From the NCBI GenBank assembly GCA_013696365.1, contig JACCYS010000140.1, positions 1-20,284 of the forward strand: a DNA stretch of 20,284 nt, given 5' to 3'. Below, piece by piece: positions 7,125-15,463 of this stretch; the first letter of the stretch is position 1; every line of letters begins with the position of its first letter. The position numbers and the translations under genes are program-made. The notes beneath the pieces were generated by a model. The model was not told the origin of the DNA, made no database searches, and saw nothing but the letters and a program-made list of their open reading frames with translations. Source of the DNA: Nocardioidaceae bacterium (GTDB lineage: Bacteria; Actinomycetota; Actinomycetes; Propionibacteriales; Nocardioidaceae).

Positions 7125-7130
7125 CACAAT
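7125..7130 (+). promoter_or_regulatory. -10 element of a leaderless recO promoter
   Basis: CACAAT lies 6 bases before the recO GTG. The same GGGCACAAT block precedes the hypothetical gene at 19654, supporting a real promoter element rather than chance. Confidence 0.45.
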
Positions 7131-7136
7131 GCAGGA

Positions 7137-7865
7137 GTGGCTCTTTACCGCGACGAGGCGATCGTGCTGCGCACTCAAAAGCTGGGTGAGGCCGACCGCA
7201 TCATCACGGTGCTGAGTCGCCGACACGGTCGCATTCGGGCGGTGGCACGCGGCGTACGCCGTACGTCGTCACGCTTCGGCGCCCGGCTGGAGCCGTTCAG
7301 CCATGTCGACCTGCAGCTCGCGGAGGGCCGGTCGCTGCACGTGATCACGCAGGCCGAGTCGCTGGACGCGATGACGATGACGATTGGTGCCGACTACCCG
7401 ACGTACACCGCCGGCACCGCGATGCTCGAGGCTGCTGACCGGCTCGCAGGCGAGGACCAGGAGCCGGCCGTGCAGCAATTTCTGCTGCTTGTCGGCGGCC
7501 TGCGGGTGCTCGCCGGCGGCGAGCGCGACCCGTCGTTGGTGCTCGACGCCTTCTTGCTGCGTTCGCTGTCGGTGGCGGGATGGGCGCCGAGCTTCGAGGA
7601 GTGCGCGCGTTGCGGCGCACCCGGTCCGCACCGATCGTTCAGCGCGTCGACCGGCGGCGTGGTCTGTCCCGCCTGCCGGCCACCGGGCGCGGCCGCACCG
7701 GCCCCGGAGACGGTACGGCTGCTGTCGGCGCTGCTGACCGGCGACTGGGAGGCGGCCGGTGCGACGGATGCCCGCACCCGGCGGGAGTCATCCAGGCTCG
7801 TCGCCGCGTATTTGGCGTGGCACCTGGAGCGTGGCCTGCGCTCGTTGACCCACGTCGACCGGTGA
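7137..7865 (+). CDS. recO: DNA repair protein RecO
   Basis: RecO anneals SSB-coated single strands and works with RecR to load RecA in recombinational repair. The product has 242 residues, normal for actinobacteria. The N-terminal OB-fold is recognised from MALYRDEAIVLRTQKLGEADRIITVLSR and the following GRIRAVARGVRR. A zinc-finger-like pair CARC (156-159) and CPAC (177-180) is kept. GTG 7137 is the start because the conserved N-terminus begins there and a -10 element sits just upstream. Its stop is 7 bases before the uppS start, so recO and uppS are probably one transcript. Confidence 0.95.
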   Translation: MALYRDEAIVLRTQKLGEADRIITVLSRRHGRIRAVARGVRRTSSRFGARLEPFSHVDLQLAEGRSLHVITQAESLDAMTMTIGADYPTYTAGTAMLEAADRLAGEDQEPAVQQFLLLVGGLRVLAGGERDPSLVLDAFLLRSLSVAGWAPSFEECARCGAPGPHRSFSASTGGVVCPACRPPGAAAPAPETVRLLSALLTGDWEAAGATDARTRRESSRLVAAYLAWHLERGLRSLTHVDR

Positions 7866-7872
7866 GGTGCGG

Positions 7873-8661
7873 ATGAGCGGCAGCTCAACCCCACCGTCGG
7901 GCCGTGCACCGCGTGCGCCCACACCGCACCCGTCCGGAGCCACCGCGCCCTCGCTGCCGGCCGGCGCCGTGCCGGGGCATGTGGCGATCGTGATGGACGG
8001 CAACGGCCGCTGGGCCCGCGCACGGGGGCTGCCGCGCACCGCAGGGCACGAGGCCGGTGAGGCGGCCCTCTTCGACGTGGTCGAGGGTGCCATCGAGGTC
8101 GGCGTCAGACACCTGTCTGCGTACGCCTTCTCCACCGAGAACTGGCGGCGCTCGCCAGACGAGGTGCGCTTCCTCATGGGGTTCAACCGGGACGTGATCC
8201 GCCGCCGACGCGACGAGATGCATGCCCTTGGAGTACGGGTGCGGTGGGCGGGGCGGCGGCCGAGGCTGTGGCGCAGCGTGATCCGCGAGCTCGAGGCCGC
8301 CGAGGAACTCACCCGGCACAACGGCGTGCTGACGCTCACGATGTGCGTCAACTATGGGGGCAGGGCCGAGCTGGTGGATGCCGCTCGGTCGGTCGCCGAG
8401 CAGGTCGCTGGAGGAACTCTGCGCCCCGAGCAGGTCACCGAGCGTGTACTCGCCCGGGCGCTGGACGAGCCCGACTTACCCGACGTCGACATGTTCTGGC
8501 GTACGTCGGGGGAGCAGCGGCTGTCCAATTTCTTGCTCTGGCAGTCGGCGTACGCCGAGTTGGTCTTCGACGACGTGCCGTGGCCCGATGTGGACCGGCG
8601 ACGACTGTGGGCTGCGGTGGAGGAGTACGCACGGCGCACTCGCCGTTATGGCACTGCCTGA
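7873..8661 (+). CDS. uppS: Isoprenyl transferase (di-trans,poly-cis polyprenyl diphosphate synthase)
   Basis: This cis-prenyltransferase adds isopentenyl units to a short allylic diphosphate to make the polyprenyl carrier lipid used for cell wall synthesis. The product has 262 residues. The diphosphate-binding and catalytic block is VAIVMDGNGRWA (Asp42), followed by the conserved AFSTENWRR and the C-terminal RTSGEQRLSNFLLWQSAYAELVF, whose Arg and Glu bind isopentenyl diphosphate and magnesium. A Pro/Ser-rich N-terminal extension of about 30 residues precedes the domain. ATG 7873 is preferred over GTG 7867 because GAGG at 7864-7867 makes a ribosome binding site for it. The chain length of the product (undecaprenyl or decaprenyl) cannot be decided from sequence. 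Confidence 0.94.
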   Translation: MSGSSTPPSGRAPRAPTPHPSGATAPSLPAGAVPGHVAIVMDGNGRWARARGLPRTAGHEAGEAALFDVVEGAIEVGVRHLSAYAFSTENWRRSPDEVRFLMGFNRDVIRRRRDEMHALGVRVRWAGRRPRLWRSVIRELEAAEELTRHNGVLTLTMCVNYGGRAELVDAARSVAEQVAGGTLRPEQVTERVLARALDEPDLPDVDMFWRTSGEQRLSNFLLWQSAYAELVFDDVPWPDVDRRRLWAAVEEYARRTRRYGTA

Positions 8662-8671
8662 CCGACCATCG

Positions 8672-8730
8672 CCAAAAGTGACGGATGAGCGGGCCAAAAG
8701 TGACGGATGAGCACACCAGAAGTGACGGAT
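8672..8730. repeat. 22-bp tandem repeat (2.7 units) between uppS and zur
   Basis: CCAAAAGTGACGGATGAGC occurs exactly at 8672-8690 and 8694-8712, and a third partial copy with one change begins at 8716. The period is exactly 22 bases, close to two helical turns and not a multiple of three. It occupies nearly all of the 75-base gap between two convergent genes, and I see no gene or terminator in it. Confidence 0.9.
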
Positions 8731-8736
8731 CGCGGG

Positions 8737-9165
8737 TCAGGGGCAGGCTGCGCAGGTGCCGAAGACCTCCAGCGTGTGCGACACCTCGCGAAAGTTGTGC
8801 TCGGCGGCGACCCGCTCGGCCCACCGCTCGACGGTGGGTCCCGCTACCTCGACGGTGCGACCGCACGAGCGGCAGACCAGGTGGTGGTGGTGCCCGCTGC
8901 TGCAACGCCGATAGCGGGCCTCGCCGTCGTCGATCCGCAGCACGTCGACCTCGCCGAGGTCGGCGAGCCCCTGCAGCGTCCGATACACCGTCGACAACCC
9001 GACCCGCTCGCCGCGGCCGCGCAGCACCTCGTAAATCTCTTGGGCACTGCGGAACTCGTCCAGCTCGCCCAACGCCGCGCTCACAGCCCGCCGCTGTCGG
9101 GTCGGCCGCTGACCAGCAGCGGACGCGTGGTCAGCCAGCTCGGTCAGCTCTGTTCCCTCGGACAT
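8737..9165 (-). CDS. zur: Zinc uptake regulator, Fur family
   Basis: The protein has 142 residues with the Fur-family layout. A winged helix (about 20-85, with GLSTVYRTLQGLADLGEV as recognition region) is followed by a dimerisation domain. Structural zinc cysteines are in CRSC (98, 101) and CAAC (138, 141). Asp74, Cys88, His93 and His95 have the same spacing as the regulatory zinc site known in mycobacterial Zur, and the GHHHHLVCRSCGRTVEV block is typical of Zur rather than iron-sensing Fur. ATG 9165 is chosen: a GAGGGG stretch lies just upstream and znuB ends 10 bases before. As last gene of znuA-znuC-znuB-zur, with a Zur-type operator upstream of znuA, it probably represses its own operon when zinc is plentiful. 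Confidence 0.92.
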   Translation of the reverse strand: MSEGTELTELADHASAAGQRPTRQRRAVSAALGELDEFRSAQEIYEVLRGRGERVGLSTVYRTLQGLADLGEVDVLRIDDGEARYRRCSSGHHHHLVCRSCGRTVEVAGPTVERWAERVAAEHNFREVSHTLEVFGTCAACP

Positions 9166-9175
9166 GCGGGCCCCC

Positions 9176-10045
9176 TCAGTCCTTGCCGTCGTGCAGGTCG
9201 TGCAGGTCGTGCAGGTCGTCGGTCGGCATTGTGACCCCTCGCCGGCTGCGCAGCCAGCCGCCCAGCGGGCTGGCCACCACGAAGCCCGCCAACGCCAGCA
9301 GCACGATCGTCGGCCCCGGGGCTGCGTTGACGCTGAAGCTGACCCACACCCCACTCACCGCGGCCAGCACACCCAGTGCCATCGCCAAGGCCAACGTCGC
9401 CCGAAAGGCCCTGGTCAGTTGCTGTGCGGCGGCGACCGGCACCACCATCAGCGCGCTCACCAACAGCAGCCCCACGGTGCGCATGGCGAGCGTCACGGTG
9501 ACCGCGGCCAAAACCGAGATCAGCACGCTGTACGCCGCGACCGGCATACCGGACACCCGAGCGTGCTCCTCGTCCTGACAGACAGCGAACAGTTGCGGCG
9601 CCAACCCCAACGACACCGTGAGCACCAGCGCCGCCAGCACGACGACCAGCAACAGGTCGGCATCGGAGACGGTCGTCAACGCACCGAACAGATAGCTGGT
9701 CAGCGTCGCGGCAGAGCCGCCAGCCAGGCCGGTCAGCAACACGCCGGCGGCGATCCCGCCGTAGAAGAACAACGCCAGCGCAACATCGCCGCTGGCCCTG
9801 CCGCGCAGCCGCAACACCTCGATCACGGTGGCGCCTGCGACGGCGACAATCACCGCTGTGAGCAGCGGGGCTTGACCGGTGAGCAGGCCGAGGGCCACCC
9901 CGGTCAGGGCGATGTGCCCGATCCCGTCGCCGAGCAACGCCAACCGCTTCTGCACCAGATAGGTGCCGATGGCGGGTGCGGTCAGCCCGGTGAGCAATGC
10001 CGCCATCAGCGCGCGCTGCATGAAGTCGTACGCCAGCAAGCTCAT
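9176..10045 (-). CDS. znuB: Zinc ABC transporter, membrane permease
   Basis: The product is a 289-residue integral membrane protein of the ABC-3 (ZnuB/TroC) family, with eight or nine hydrophobic helices and the landmarks YLVQKRLALLGDGIGHIALTGVALG and MRTVGLLLVSALMVVPVAAAQQ. It forms the channel through which ZnuC drives zinc delivered by ZnuA. The ATG at 10045 overlaps the znuC stop (ATGA), which decides the start over an upstream TTG. The C-terminus ends in a repeated HDL tail (DDLHDLHDLHDGKD) made by a 9-base direct repeat at 9191-9217; extra His/Asp near the cytoplasmic exit could hold zinc, which is inference. The operon context with zur makes zinc the likely metal. Confidence 0.93.
   Translation of the reverse strand: MSLLAYDFMQRALMAALLTGLTAPAIGTYLVQKRLALLGDGIGHIALTGVALGLLTGQAPLLTAVIVAVAGATVIEVLRLRGRASGDVALALFFYGGIAAGVLLTGLAGGSAATLTSYLFGALTTVSDADLLLVVVLAALVLTVSLGLAPQLFAVCQDEEHARVSGMPVAAYSVLISVLAAVTVTLAMRTVGLLLVSALMVVPVAAAQQLTRAFRATLALAMALGVLAAVSGVWVSFSVNAAPGPTIVLLALAGFVVASPLGGWLRSRRGVTMPTDDLHDLHDLHDGKD
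9191..9217 (-). repeat. 9-bp tandem repeat, three units, coding for the HDL tail of the permease
   Basis: GTGCAGGTC on the plus strand is repeated three times without change at 9191-9199, 9200-9208 and 9209-9217. Being in frame it adds or removes His-Asp-Leu units and may vary in number between strains. Confidence 0.9.
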
Positions 10046-10839
10046 CGGCGCTCGCCAGCCTGCCAACCGGGGCCCAGCACGACGGCTCGGGCACCGCCGC
10101 TGTTCGGGTCGAGTGGATGGTGCTGGTCGTGACTGTGCGCGAAGGCGGCTGCCTCGGCATCCGGTGTGCCGTCAAACGTCACCCGCCCGTCGCGGAGCAC
10201 CACCACCCGGTCGATGAGGCGGGCCAGCGGGCCGAGCTCGTGCGCGACAAGCACGATTGCCACCCCGCGGGCCGCGTGTGCTGCGAGCACTCTGGCGAGC
10301 AGCTGTTGGTGTTCCAGATCCACCCCCGCCGTTGGCTCGTCCAGCACCAGCAGGTCGGGCTCGGTGGCCAGCGCGCGGGCGATCAGCACCCTTTGCTGCT
10401 GGCCGCCCGACAACTCCGCTACCGACTCACCCGCCCGATCCGCGAGGTCGACAGACGTCAGGGCGGCTTGCACAGCAGCCTTGTCGGCGTGCCGCAGCGG
10501 CCGCAGCAGGCGGCGGCGTGACAGCCGCCCGGCAGTCACGATCTCGCGTACGGTGGCCGGCACCCCCGATGCGGCAGACGGTCGCTGCGGCACGTAGCCG
10601 ATGCGATGCCAGTCGCGAAAGTCCGCAACTGGCGTTCCGAACAGTCGTACTTCGCCAGACGTATGCGGCAGCAAACCGGTGGCAGCGCGGACCAGTGTCG
10701 ACTTGCCGGAGCCGTTGCCGCCGAGCACGGTGACGAACTCGCCGGGCCGTACGTCCAGGGCGACGTGACGGACGACCGACCGCCCCCCGAGCGGCACAGT
10801 CAGGTCGTGGACGTGCAGGGTAGGAGCATCGCTCAGCAT
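10042..10839 (-). CDS. znuC: Zinc ABC transporter, ATP-binding subunit
   Basis: The product has 265 residues and carries every ABC ATPase motif: Walker A GGNGSGKST (40-48), Q-loop VPQR, signature LSGGQ (143-147), Walker B LLVLDE (163-168), D-loop and the switch His200. The C-terminal stretch AFAHSHDQHHP is His-rich, possibly metal binding. ATG 10839 starts inside the end of znuA (ATGCTGA, 7-base overlap), with GAGG 8 bases upstream, and its stop overlaps znuB by ATGA, so the three transporter genes are tightly coupled. In-frame codons extend upstream of 10839 antisense to nothing useful and overlap znuA, so the longer reading is rejected. Confidence 0.94.
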   Translation of the reverse strand: MLSDAPTLHVHDLTVPLGGRSVVRHVALDVRPGEFVTVLGGNGSGKSTLVRAATGLLPHTSGEVRLFGTPVADFRDWHRIGYVPQRPSAASGVPATVREIVTAGRLSRRRLLRPLRHADKAAVQAALTSVDLADRAGESVAELSGGQQQRVLIARALATEPDLLVLDEPTAGVDLEHQQLLARVLAAHAARGVAIVLVAHELGPLARLIDRVVVLRDGRVTFDGTPDAEAAAFAHSHDQHHPLDPNSGGARAVVLGPGWQAGERR

Positions 10840-11747
10840 CGGTTGGCCTCGATCAACGCCTTCAGGTTGTCCTGCATCAGCGTCAGGTAGTCCTCGTCGG
10901 AGGTCTCGTCGCTCAACCCTTCGATCGGGTCGAGCGTGGCCACCTGCAGGCCGGTCTCGGCGGCCAGCGTCTCGGCGACCGCGGGGCTCACCAGGGTCTC
11001 GGTGAACACGGTGGTGACGTCCTCGGCGTCGACCAGGTCGGCCAGCTCGGCCAGTCGCTGCGGCGACGGCTCGTTGCTGGGGTCGATGCCGGCGATGGGC
11101 AGCAACTCCAGGTCGTAGCGGTCGGCCAGATAGCCGAAGGCGTCGTGGCTGGTAACAACGGTACGGGTCTGGCAGTCGGCCAGGCCGGCACTGAACTGAC
11201 GGTCGAGCCGCTCGAGTTGACCGGTCAGCTCGGCCGCGGCCGACCGATACTTCGCGGCGTTTTTGGGGTCTGTCCCTGCGTAGGCTTCGGCGACGGCGCC
11301 AGACAGCGTCGCCATCCGCAGCGGGTCGAGCCAGAAGTGCGGATCGATGCCCTCGCCGTTCGCGGCCGGCGCCAGGTCCACCACAGTCGCGACGTCGATG
11401 ACCGACCCCTGAGCACCCTGCGCGACAACGTCGTCGACGGCGGGTTGGAAGCCACTTTGCACCAGCAGCACGTCGGCTTCGCTGACTGCGACGACCTGGC
11501 GTGGGCTGGGCTCGAGGTCGTGCGGCTCCACGCCAGGGGAGGTCAGCTGGCCGACCTCGACCTGTCCTGCGCCCACGCGCTGCGCCACGAAGGCCAGCGG
11601 ATAGAACGCCGCCACCGTGAGTGGCCCGCCGGCGCCCTCCCCGCCGGTATCGCTGCCGGCATCGGCGCCGTTCGCCCCGCACCCGGCAACGAGCAAAAGG
11701 GCGAGAACCACCGCTGCGCGACGCAGCGCTCGCTGACAGATCCACAT
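10833..11747 (-). CDS. znuA: Zinc ABC transporter, substrate-binding lipoprotein
   Basis: The product has 304 residues. A short N-terminal signal ends in LVAGC with the lipid-bearing Cys at 23, so the protein is held on the outer membrane face. The cluster A-I metal-binding fold is recognised from FYPLAFVAQRVGAGQVEV, EPHDLEPSP (His76), IDPHFWLDP (His137), SHDAFGYLADRY (His201) and the acidic residue in TLDPIEGL (Asp273): three His plus one Asp is a normal ligand set. The His-rich loop of many ZnuA proteins is missing. ATG 11747 is preferred over GTG 11762: the latter would put the operator and -10 inside the gene, while ATG 11747 lies 7 bases after the -10 element (leaderless). Confidence 0.92.
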   Translation of the reverse strand: MWICQRALRRAAVVLALLLVAGCGANGADAGSDTGGEGAGGPLTVAAFYPLAFVAQRVGAGQVEVGQLTSPGVEPHDLEPSPRQVVAVSEADVLLVQSGFQPAVDDVVAQGAQGSVIDVATVVDLAPAANGEGIDPHFWLDPLRMATLSGAVAEAYAGTDPKNAAKYRSAAAELTGQLERLDRQFSAGLADCQTRTVVTSHDAFGYLADRYDLELLPIAGIDPSNEPSPQRLAELADLVDAEDVTTVFTETLVSPAVAETLAAETGLQVATLDPIEGLSDETSDEDYLTLMQDNLKALIEANRC

Positions 11748-11761
11748 GACAATCATTGTCA
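11747..11761. promoter_or_regulatory. Zur operator upstream of znuA
   Basis: The sequence (read toward znuA) TGACAATGATTGTCA is a perfect 7-1-7 palindrome, the form bound by Fur-family repressors; the actinobacterial Zur consensus TGAAAATGATTTTCA differs at only two mirrored positions. It covers the -10 hexamer and the znuA start point, so a bound repressor would block RNA polymerase. Confidence 0.85.
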
Positions 11762-11784
11762 CCTGGGATGGGAACCGTTGTCAA
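11755..11784 (-). promoter_or_regulatory. znuA operon promoter
   Basis: On the minus strand a perfect TTGACA (-35, 11779-11784) and GACAAT (-10, 11755-11760) are separated by 18 bases. The -10 is 7 bases from the ATG at 11747. It is the only strong -35 seen in the window, as expected for a promoter controlled by a repressor. Confidence 0.7.
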
Positions 11785-11797
11785 TTCACCGACGACG

Positions 11798-11803
11798 TAA
11801 GGT
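11798..11803 (+). promoter_or_regulatory. -10 element of a leaderless promoter for the ABM-like gene
   Basis: TAAGGT lies 7 bases before the ATG at 11811 and 36 bases beyond the end of the Zur palindrome; no clear -35 is visible. Divergent from znuA, whose -35 starts 13 bases away. Confidence 0.45.
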
Positions 11804-11810
11804 CGCCCTC

Positions 11811-12158
11811 ATGCTCGTCGTCACCCGACACCGCGTGCCACCCGCAGAGGCAGCGGCATTCGTCGCCGGCGCCCAGGCCGCCATCGATGCGCTCGCGGCA
11901 CGTCCCGGGTGGGTCGACGGCGCACTCGGCCGCAACGTCGACGACCCCGACCTGTGGGTGCTCAGCACCCGGTGGGCCGACGTGGGCTCCTATCGCCGCG
12001 CACTGTCCGCCTTCGACGTCAAGGTGTCCGCGGTTCCGTTGCTATCGACCGCCCTGGATGAGCCGAGCGCGTACGAGGTGGTCCTCGGGGCCGGCGGTGA
12101 TGGAACCAGCAGCCACGCCCCCGATGCGGGTAGCGCCGGCCCGGGGGCCGACCGCTAG
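11811..12158 (+). CDS. Antibiotic biosynthesis monooxygenase (ABM)-like small protein
   Basis: The protein has 115 residues; the first 95 follow the dimeric alpha/beta ferredoxin-like pattern: strand MLVVTRHRV, helix PAEAAAFVAGAQAAIDALAARPG, strand VDGALGRNVDDPDLWVLSTRWADVGSYRRALSAF, and a final strand AYEVVLGA. The tail is a disordered Ala/Gly/Ser-rich stretch. ABM-fold proteins range from monooxygenases to stress proteins, and no catalytic residue can be fixed, so no reaction is claimed. ATG 11811 is favoured by the upstream -10 and by the domain edge. The gene lies between znuA (divergent) and glyS; its stop codon TAG is also part of a possible -10 hexamer for glyS. Confidence 0.62.
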   Translation: MLVVTRHRVPPAEAAAFVAGAQAAIDALAARPGWVDGALGRNVDDPDLWVLSTRWADVGSYRRALSAFDVKVSAVPLLSTALDEPSAYEVVLGAGGDGTSSHAPDAGSAGPGADR

Positions 12159-12161
12159 CCT
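12156..12161 (+). promoter_or_regulatory. Possible -10 element for glyS
   Basis: TAGCCT overlaps the stop codon of the upstream gene. A start at about 12168 would give a 70-base leader before glyS, which has its own ribosome binding site. The leader (12162-12237) holds only short GC-rich stems and I see no T-box. Confidence 0.35.
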
Positions 12162-12237
12162 GGCCGCTCCTCGCCAGACTCACCAGAGCCGGCGGCATCG
12201 CCGCGCCACCGCCGACCCAGCCGGATGGAGGACAACC

Positions 12238-13626
<1,389 letters not shown>

Positions 13627-13661
13627 GCACAACCGAGCAACCGGCTGCCACACCCGCTTGC

Positions 13662-13667
13662 GACAAT
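13662..13667 (+). promoter_or_regulatory. -10 element of a leaderless dusB promoter
   Basis: GACAAT lies 6 bases before the ATG at 13674 in the 47-base gap after glyS. The same hexamer is the znuA -10. No ribosome binding site is visible. Confidence 0.45.
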
Positions 13668-13673
13668 GATGGC

Positions 13674-14807
13674 ATGTACGTGCTGGCGTCGAGCCTGAAG
13701 CTGGGCAATCTGGCGGTCAGCCCGCCGGTGGTGCTGGCCCCGATGGCAGGAGTCACCAACGCCGCCTTCCGCCGGCTGTGCAGCGAGCAGGGGGCGGGCC
13801 TGTACGTCTGCGAGATGATCACCTCGCGAGGGATCGTCGAGGGCGACCGGACCAGCCTGCAGATGCTGCACTTCGACCCGACCGAGCGGGTCCGCTCGGT
13901 GCAGCTCTACGGCGTCGACCCCACCTACGTCGGCAAGGCGGTCGAGATCCTGTGTGCGGAGCACGGCATCGACCACGTGGACCTCAACTTCGGCTGCCCG
14001 GTGCCCAAGGTGACCCGCAAGGGCGGGGGAGCCGCGCTGCCATGGAAACGTGATCTGCTGGCCGACATCCTCGACCGTGCGGTGCGAGCCGCGGAGCCGT
14101 ACGGCGTTCCGGTCACGATGAAGACCCGGATGGGCATCGACGACGAGCACCTCACCTACCTCGACGCCGGTCGCATCGCCGAGCAGGCAGGCTGTGCGGC
14201 GATCGCGCTGCACGCCCGCACGGCCCAGCAGCACTACTCCGGCGCAGCGGACTGGTCGGCGATCGCCGCACTGGTCGAGCAGGTGTCCATCCCGGTACTG
14301 GGCAACGGTGACATCTGGGAGGCCGCAGACGCGGTGCGCCTGGTGGAGCAGACCGGCTGCGCCGGGGTGGTCGTCGGGCGCGGCTGTCTGGGCCGACCGT
14401 GGCTGTTCCGCGACTTGGCCGCCGCGTTTGCCGGGGACCGGGTGCTCGCGCTGCCGAGCCTCGGCGAGGTGGCCGAGGTGATGCGCCGCCATGCCGAGCT
14501 GCTGAGTGAGCAGTTTGGAGAGCTCAAGGGCTGCACCGAGTTTCGTAAGCACATCGCGTGGTACCTCAAGGGTTTCGCCGCCGGCAGCGCCGTCCGCCGG
14601 CAGCTGGGCCTGGTGTCCAGCCTGCGGGCGTTGGATGAGTTGCTCGCCGACCTCGACCCGACCGAGCCGTATCCGCAGGCTGAGCTCGGGTCGCCGCGGG
14701 GGCGGCAGGGCAGCCCGAAACGAGTCGTGCTGCCGGAGGGCTGGCTCACCGACCGTACGACTGGACGCATCGATCCGGGCGCTGAGCTGGCGTTGCCGGG
14801 TGGTTGA
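13674..14807 (+). CDS. dusB: tRNA-dihydrouridine synthase (DusB type)
   Basis: Dus enzymes use FMN and NADPH to reduce specific uridines in the tRNA D-loop. The product has 377 residues. The TIM barrel shows the FMN-binding start VLAPMAGVTNAAFRRLC, the catalytic-cysteine motif DLNFGCPVPKVTRKGGG (NxGCP), KTRMG, HARTAQQHYSG, and GNGDIWEA followed by VVVGRGCLGRPWLFRD, the phosphate-binding part. The C-terminal helical domain (about 270-335) recognises tRNA. ATG 13674 is selected because the family begins at about MYVLASSLKLGNL and a -10 element sits in front. It follows glyS and precedes a lipoprotein and dgt, a common actinobacterial order. The B subtype is a family-level assignment. Confidence 0.92.
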   Translation: MYVLASSLKLGNLAVSPPVVLAPMAGVTNAAFRRLCSEQGAGLYVCEMITSRGIVEGDRTSLQMLHFDPTERVRSVQLYGVDPTYVGKAVEILCAEHGIDHVDLNFGCPVPKVTRKGGGAALPWKRDLLADILDRAVRAAEPYGVPVTMKTRMGIDDEHLTYLDAGRIAEQAGCAAIALHARTAQQHYSGAADWSAIAALVEQVSIPVLGNGDIWEAADAVRLVEQTGCAGVVVGRGCLGRPWLFRDLAAAFAGDRVLALPSLGEVAEVMRRHAELLSEQFGELKGCTEFRKHIAWYLKGFAAGSAVRRQLGLVSSLRALDELLADLDPTEPYPQAELGSPRGRQGSPKRVVLPEGWLTDRTTGRIDPGAELALPGG

Positions 14808-14819
14808 CCCCGCACCTGC

Positions 14820-14838
14820 GCCGGGAGCGGCGCCCGGC
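14820..14838 (+). terminator. Weak GC hairpin after dusB
   Basis: GCCGGG (14820-14825) pairs with CCCGGC (14833-14838) across a 7-base loop, 12 bases after the dusB stop. It lacks a T tract; a factor-assisted stop or chance are both possible. Confidence 0.25.
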
Positions 14839-14844
14839 CGCTCG

Positions 14845-14850
14845 TAGGCT
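14845..14850 (+). promoter_or_regulatory. -10 element of a leaderless promoter for the lipoprotein gene
   Basis: TAGGCT lies 7 bases before the ATG at 14858; no ribosome binding site is present. Confidence 0.5.
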
Positions 14851-14857
14851 GCGCCCC

Positions 14858-15439
14858 ATGACCCGGCGGCTCCTGCGATGCACGGCTGCGCTGGGGGCGG
14901 CGACCATCGCCCTCGTGGCCGGCTGCACCGGCGAGTCGAGCGCGCCAGCCGCGGAGCCGACCGAGTCGCCGGCCGCCTCCACGCCCAGCCAGCCGCCTGC
15001 TCCGCCGGCTGAGTCCACCGACGAAGCAGCTCCGAGCAGCAGCGACCTGCCCACAGAGCTGCCAACCGACGACGAGCCGGTGGAGGAGCCGACCGACCAG
15101 GTGCCGTGCACCACCGACGTCACTGAGGTCAAGATCCCGGCCGTGCTGAGCAACCTGTCCTATCCCGACCGGACGATCGTGTACGACGTCGAGGTGCTCG
15201 GTGAGAACGGCGTCCGTGTCACCGGGGTGACCGACCTGCGCTTCAGTGCTGCCCGTGAACAGATGCGGATCCGGTACTCCAAGCTGCCGTTCGAGATCGT
15301 GGACGAGGACCGCGGGTTGACCGCCTTTGCGGCCAACTGGACCGGCCCGAGCATCACCGGTCGATGGCTGGTCACCGACATCTCCGAGACGTGTCCCGGC
15401 AACACCGAGGTGCGCATCTTGTGGACGTCCGACGGCTGA
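14858..15439 (+). CDS. Hypothetical lipoprotein with Pro/Ser/Glu-rich linker
   Basis: The protein has 193 residues. The signal MTRRLLRCTAALGAATIALVAGC ends with a lipobox, so it is probably attached to the outer membrane face at Cys23. Residues about 24-82 are a low-complexity linker of Ser, Ala, Pro, Thr and Glu that should reach through the cell wall. The C-terminal domain (about 83-193) has two cysteines (PCTTD and ETCPG) that may form a disulfide and a beta-strand-rich pattern. I do not recognise the family and give no function. It sits between dusB and dgt on the same strand, with its own leaderless promoter. Confidence 0.8.
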   Translation: MTRRLLRCTAALGAATIALVAGCTGESSAPAAEPTESPAASTPSQPPAPPAESTDEAAPSSSDLPTELPTDDEPVEEPTDQVPCTTDVTEVKIPAVLSNLSYPDRTIVYDVEVLGENGVRVTGVTDLRFSAAREQMRIRYSKLPFEIVDEDRGLTAFAANWTGPSITGRWLVTDISETCPGNTEVRILWTSDG

Positions 15440-15450
15440 GCCGTCTCGGC

Positions 15451-15456
15451 TAGCCT
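15451..15456 (+). promoter_or_regulatory. -10 element of a leaderless dgt promoter
   Basis: TAGCCT lies 7 bases before the ATG at 15464; no ribosome binding site and no clear -35. Confidence 0.5.
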
Positions 15457-15463
15457 GCCCGCG

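Noticed and set aside
7029..8730. CRISPR-like array from the repeated intergenic sequences
   Set aside because: The two repeat groups differ, units are short or inverted, there are no uniform spacers, and no cas genes are nearby.
8685..9578. Plus-strand open frame across the zur/znuB region
   Set aside because: It is a shadow of the minus-strand zinc operon, with Arg/Ser/Ala-rich low-complexity translation and no domain.
11748..11762. Upstream GTG start for znuA at 11762
   Set aside because: It would place the -10 element and Zur palindrome inside the coding sequence. ATG 11747 gives a normal lipoprotein signal and the right spacing to the promoter.
10840..11784. Long minus-strand in-frame extension upstream of znuC
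   Set aside because: It overlaps znuA in another frame and has Arg/Gly-rich, non-protein-like composition; the ABC domain starts at 10839.
12159..12237. Possible T-box or riboswitch before glyS
   Set aside because: The leader is under 80 bases and lacks the T-box sequence and specifier structure; only short GC stems are visible.
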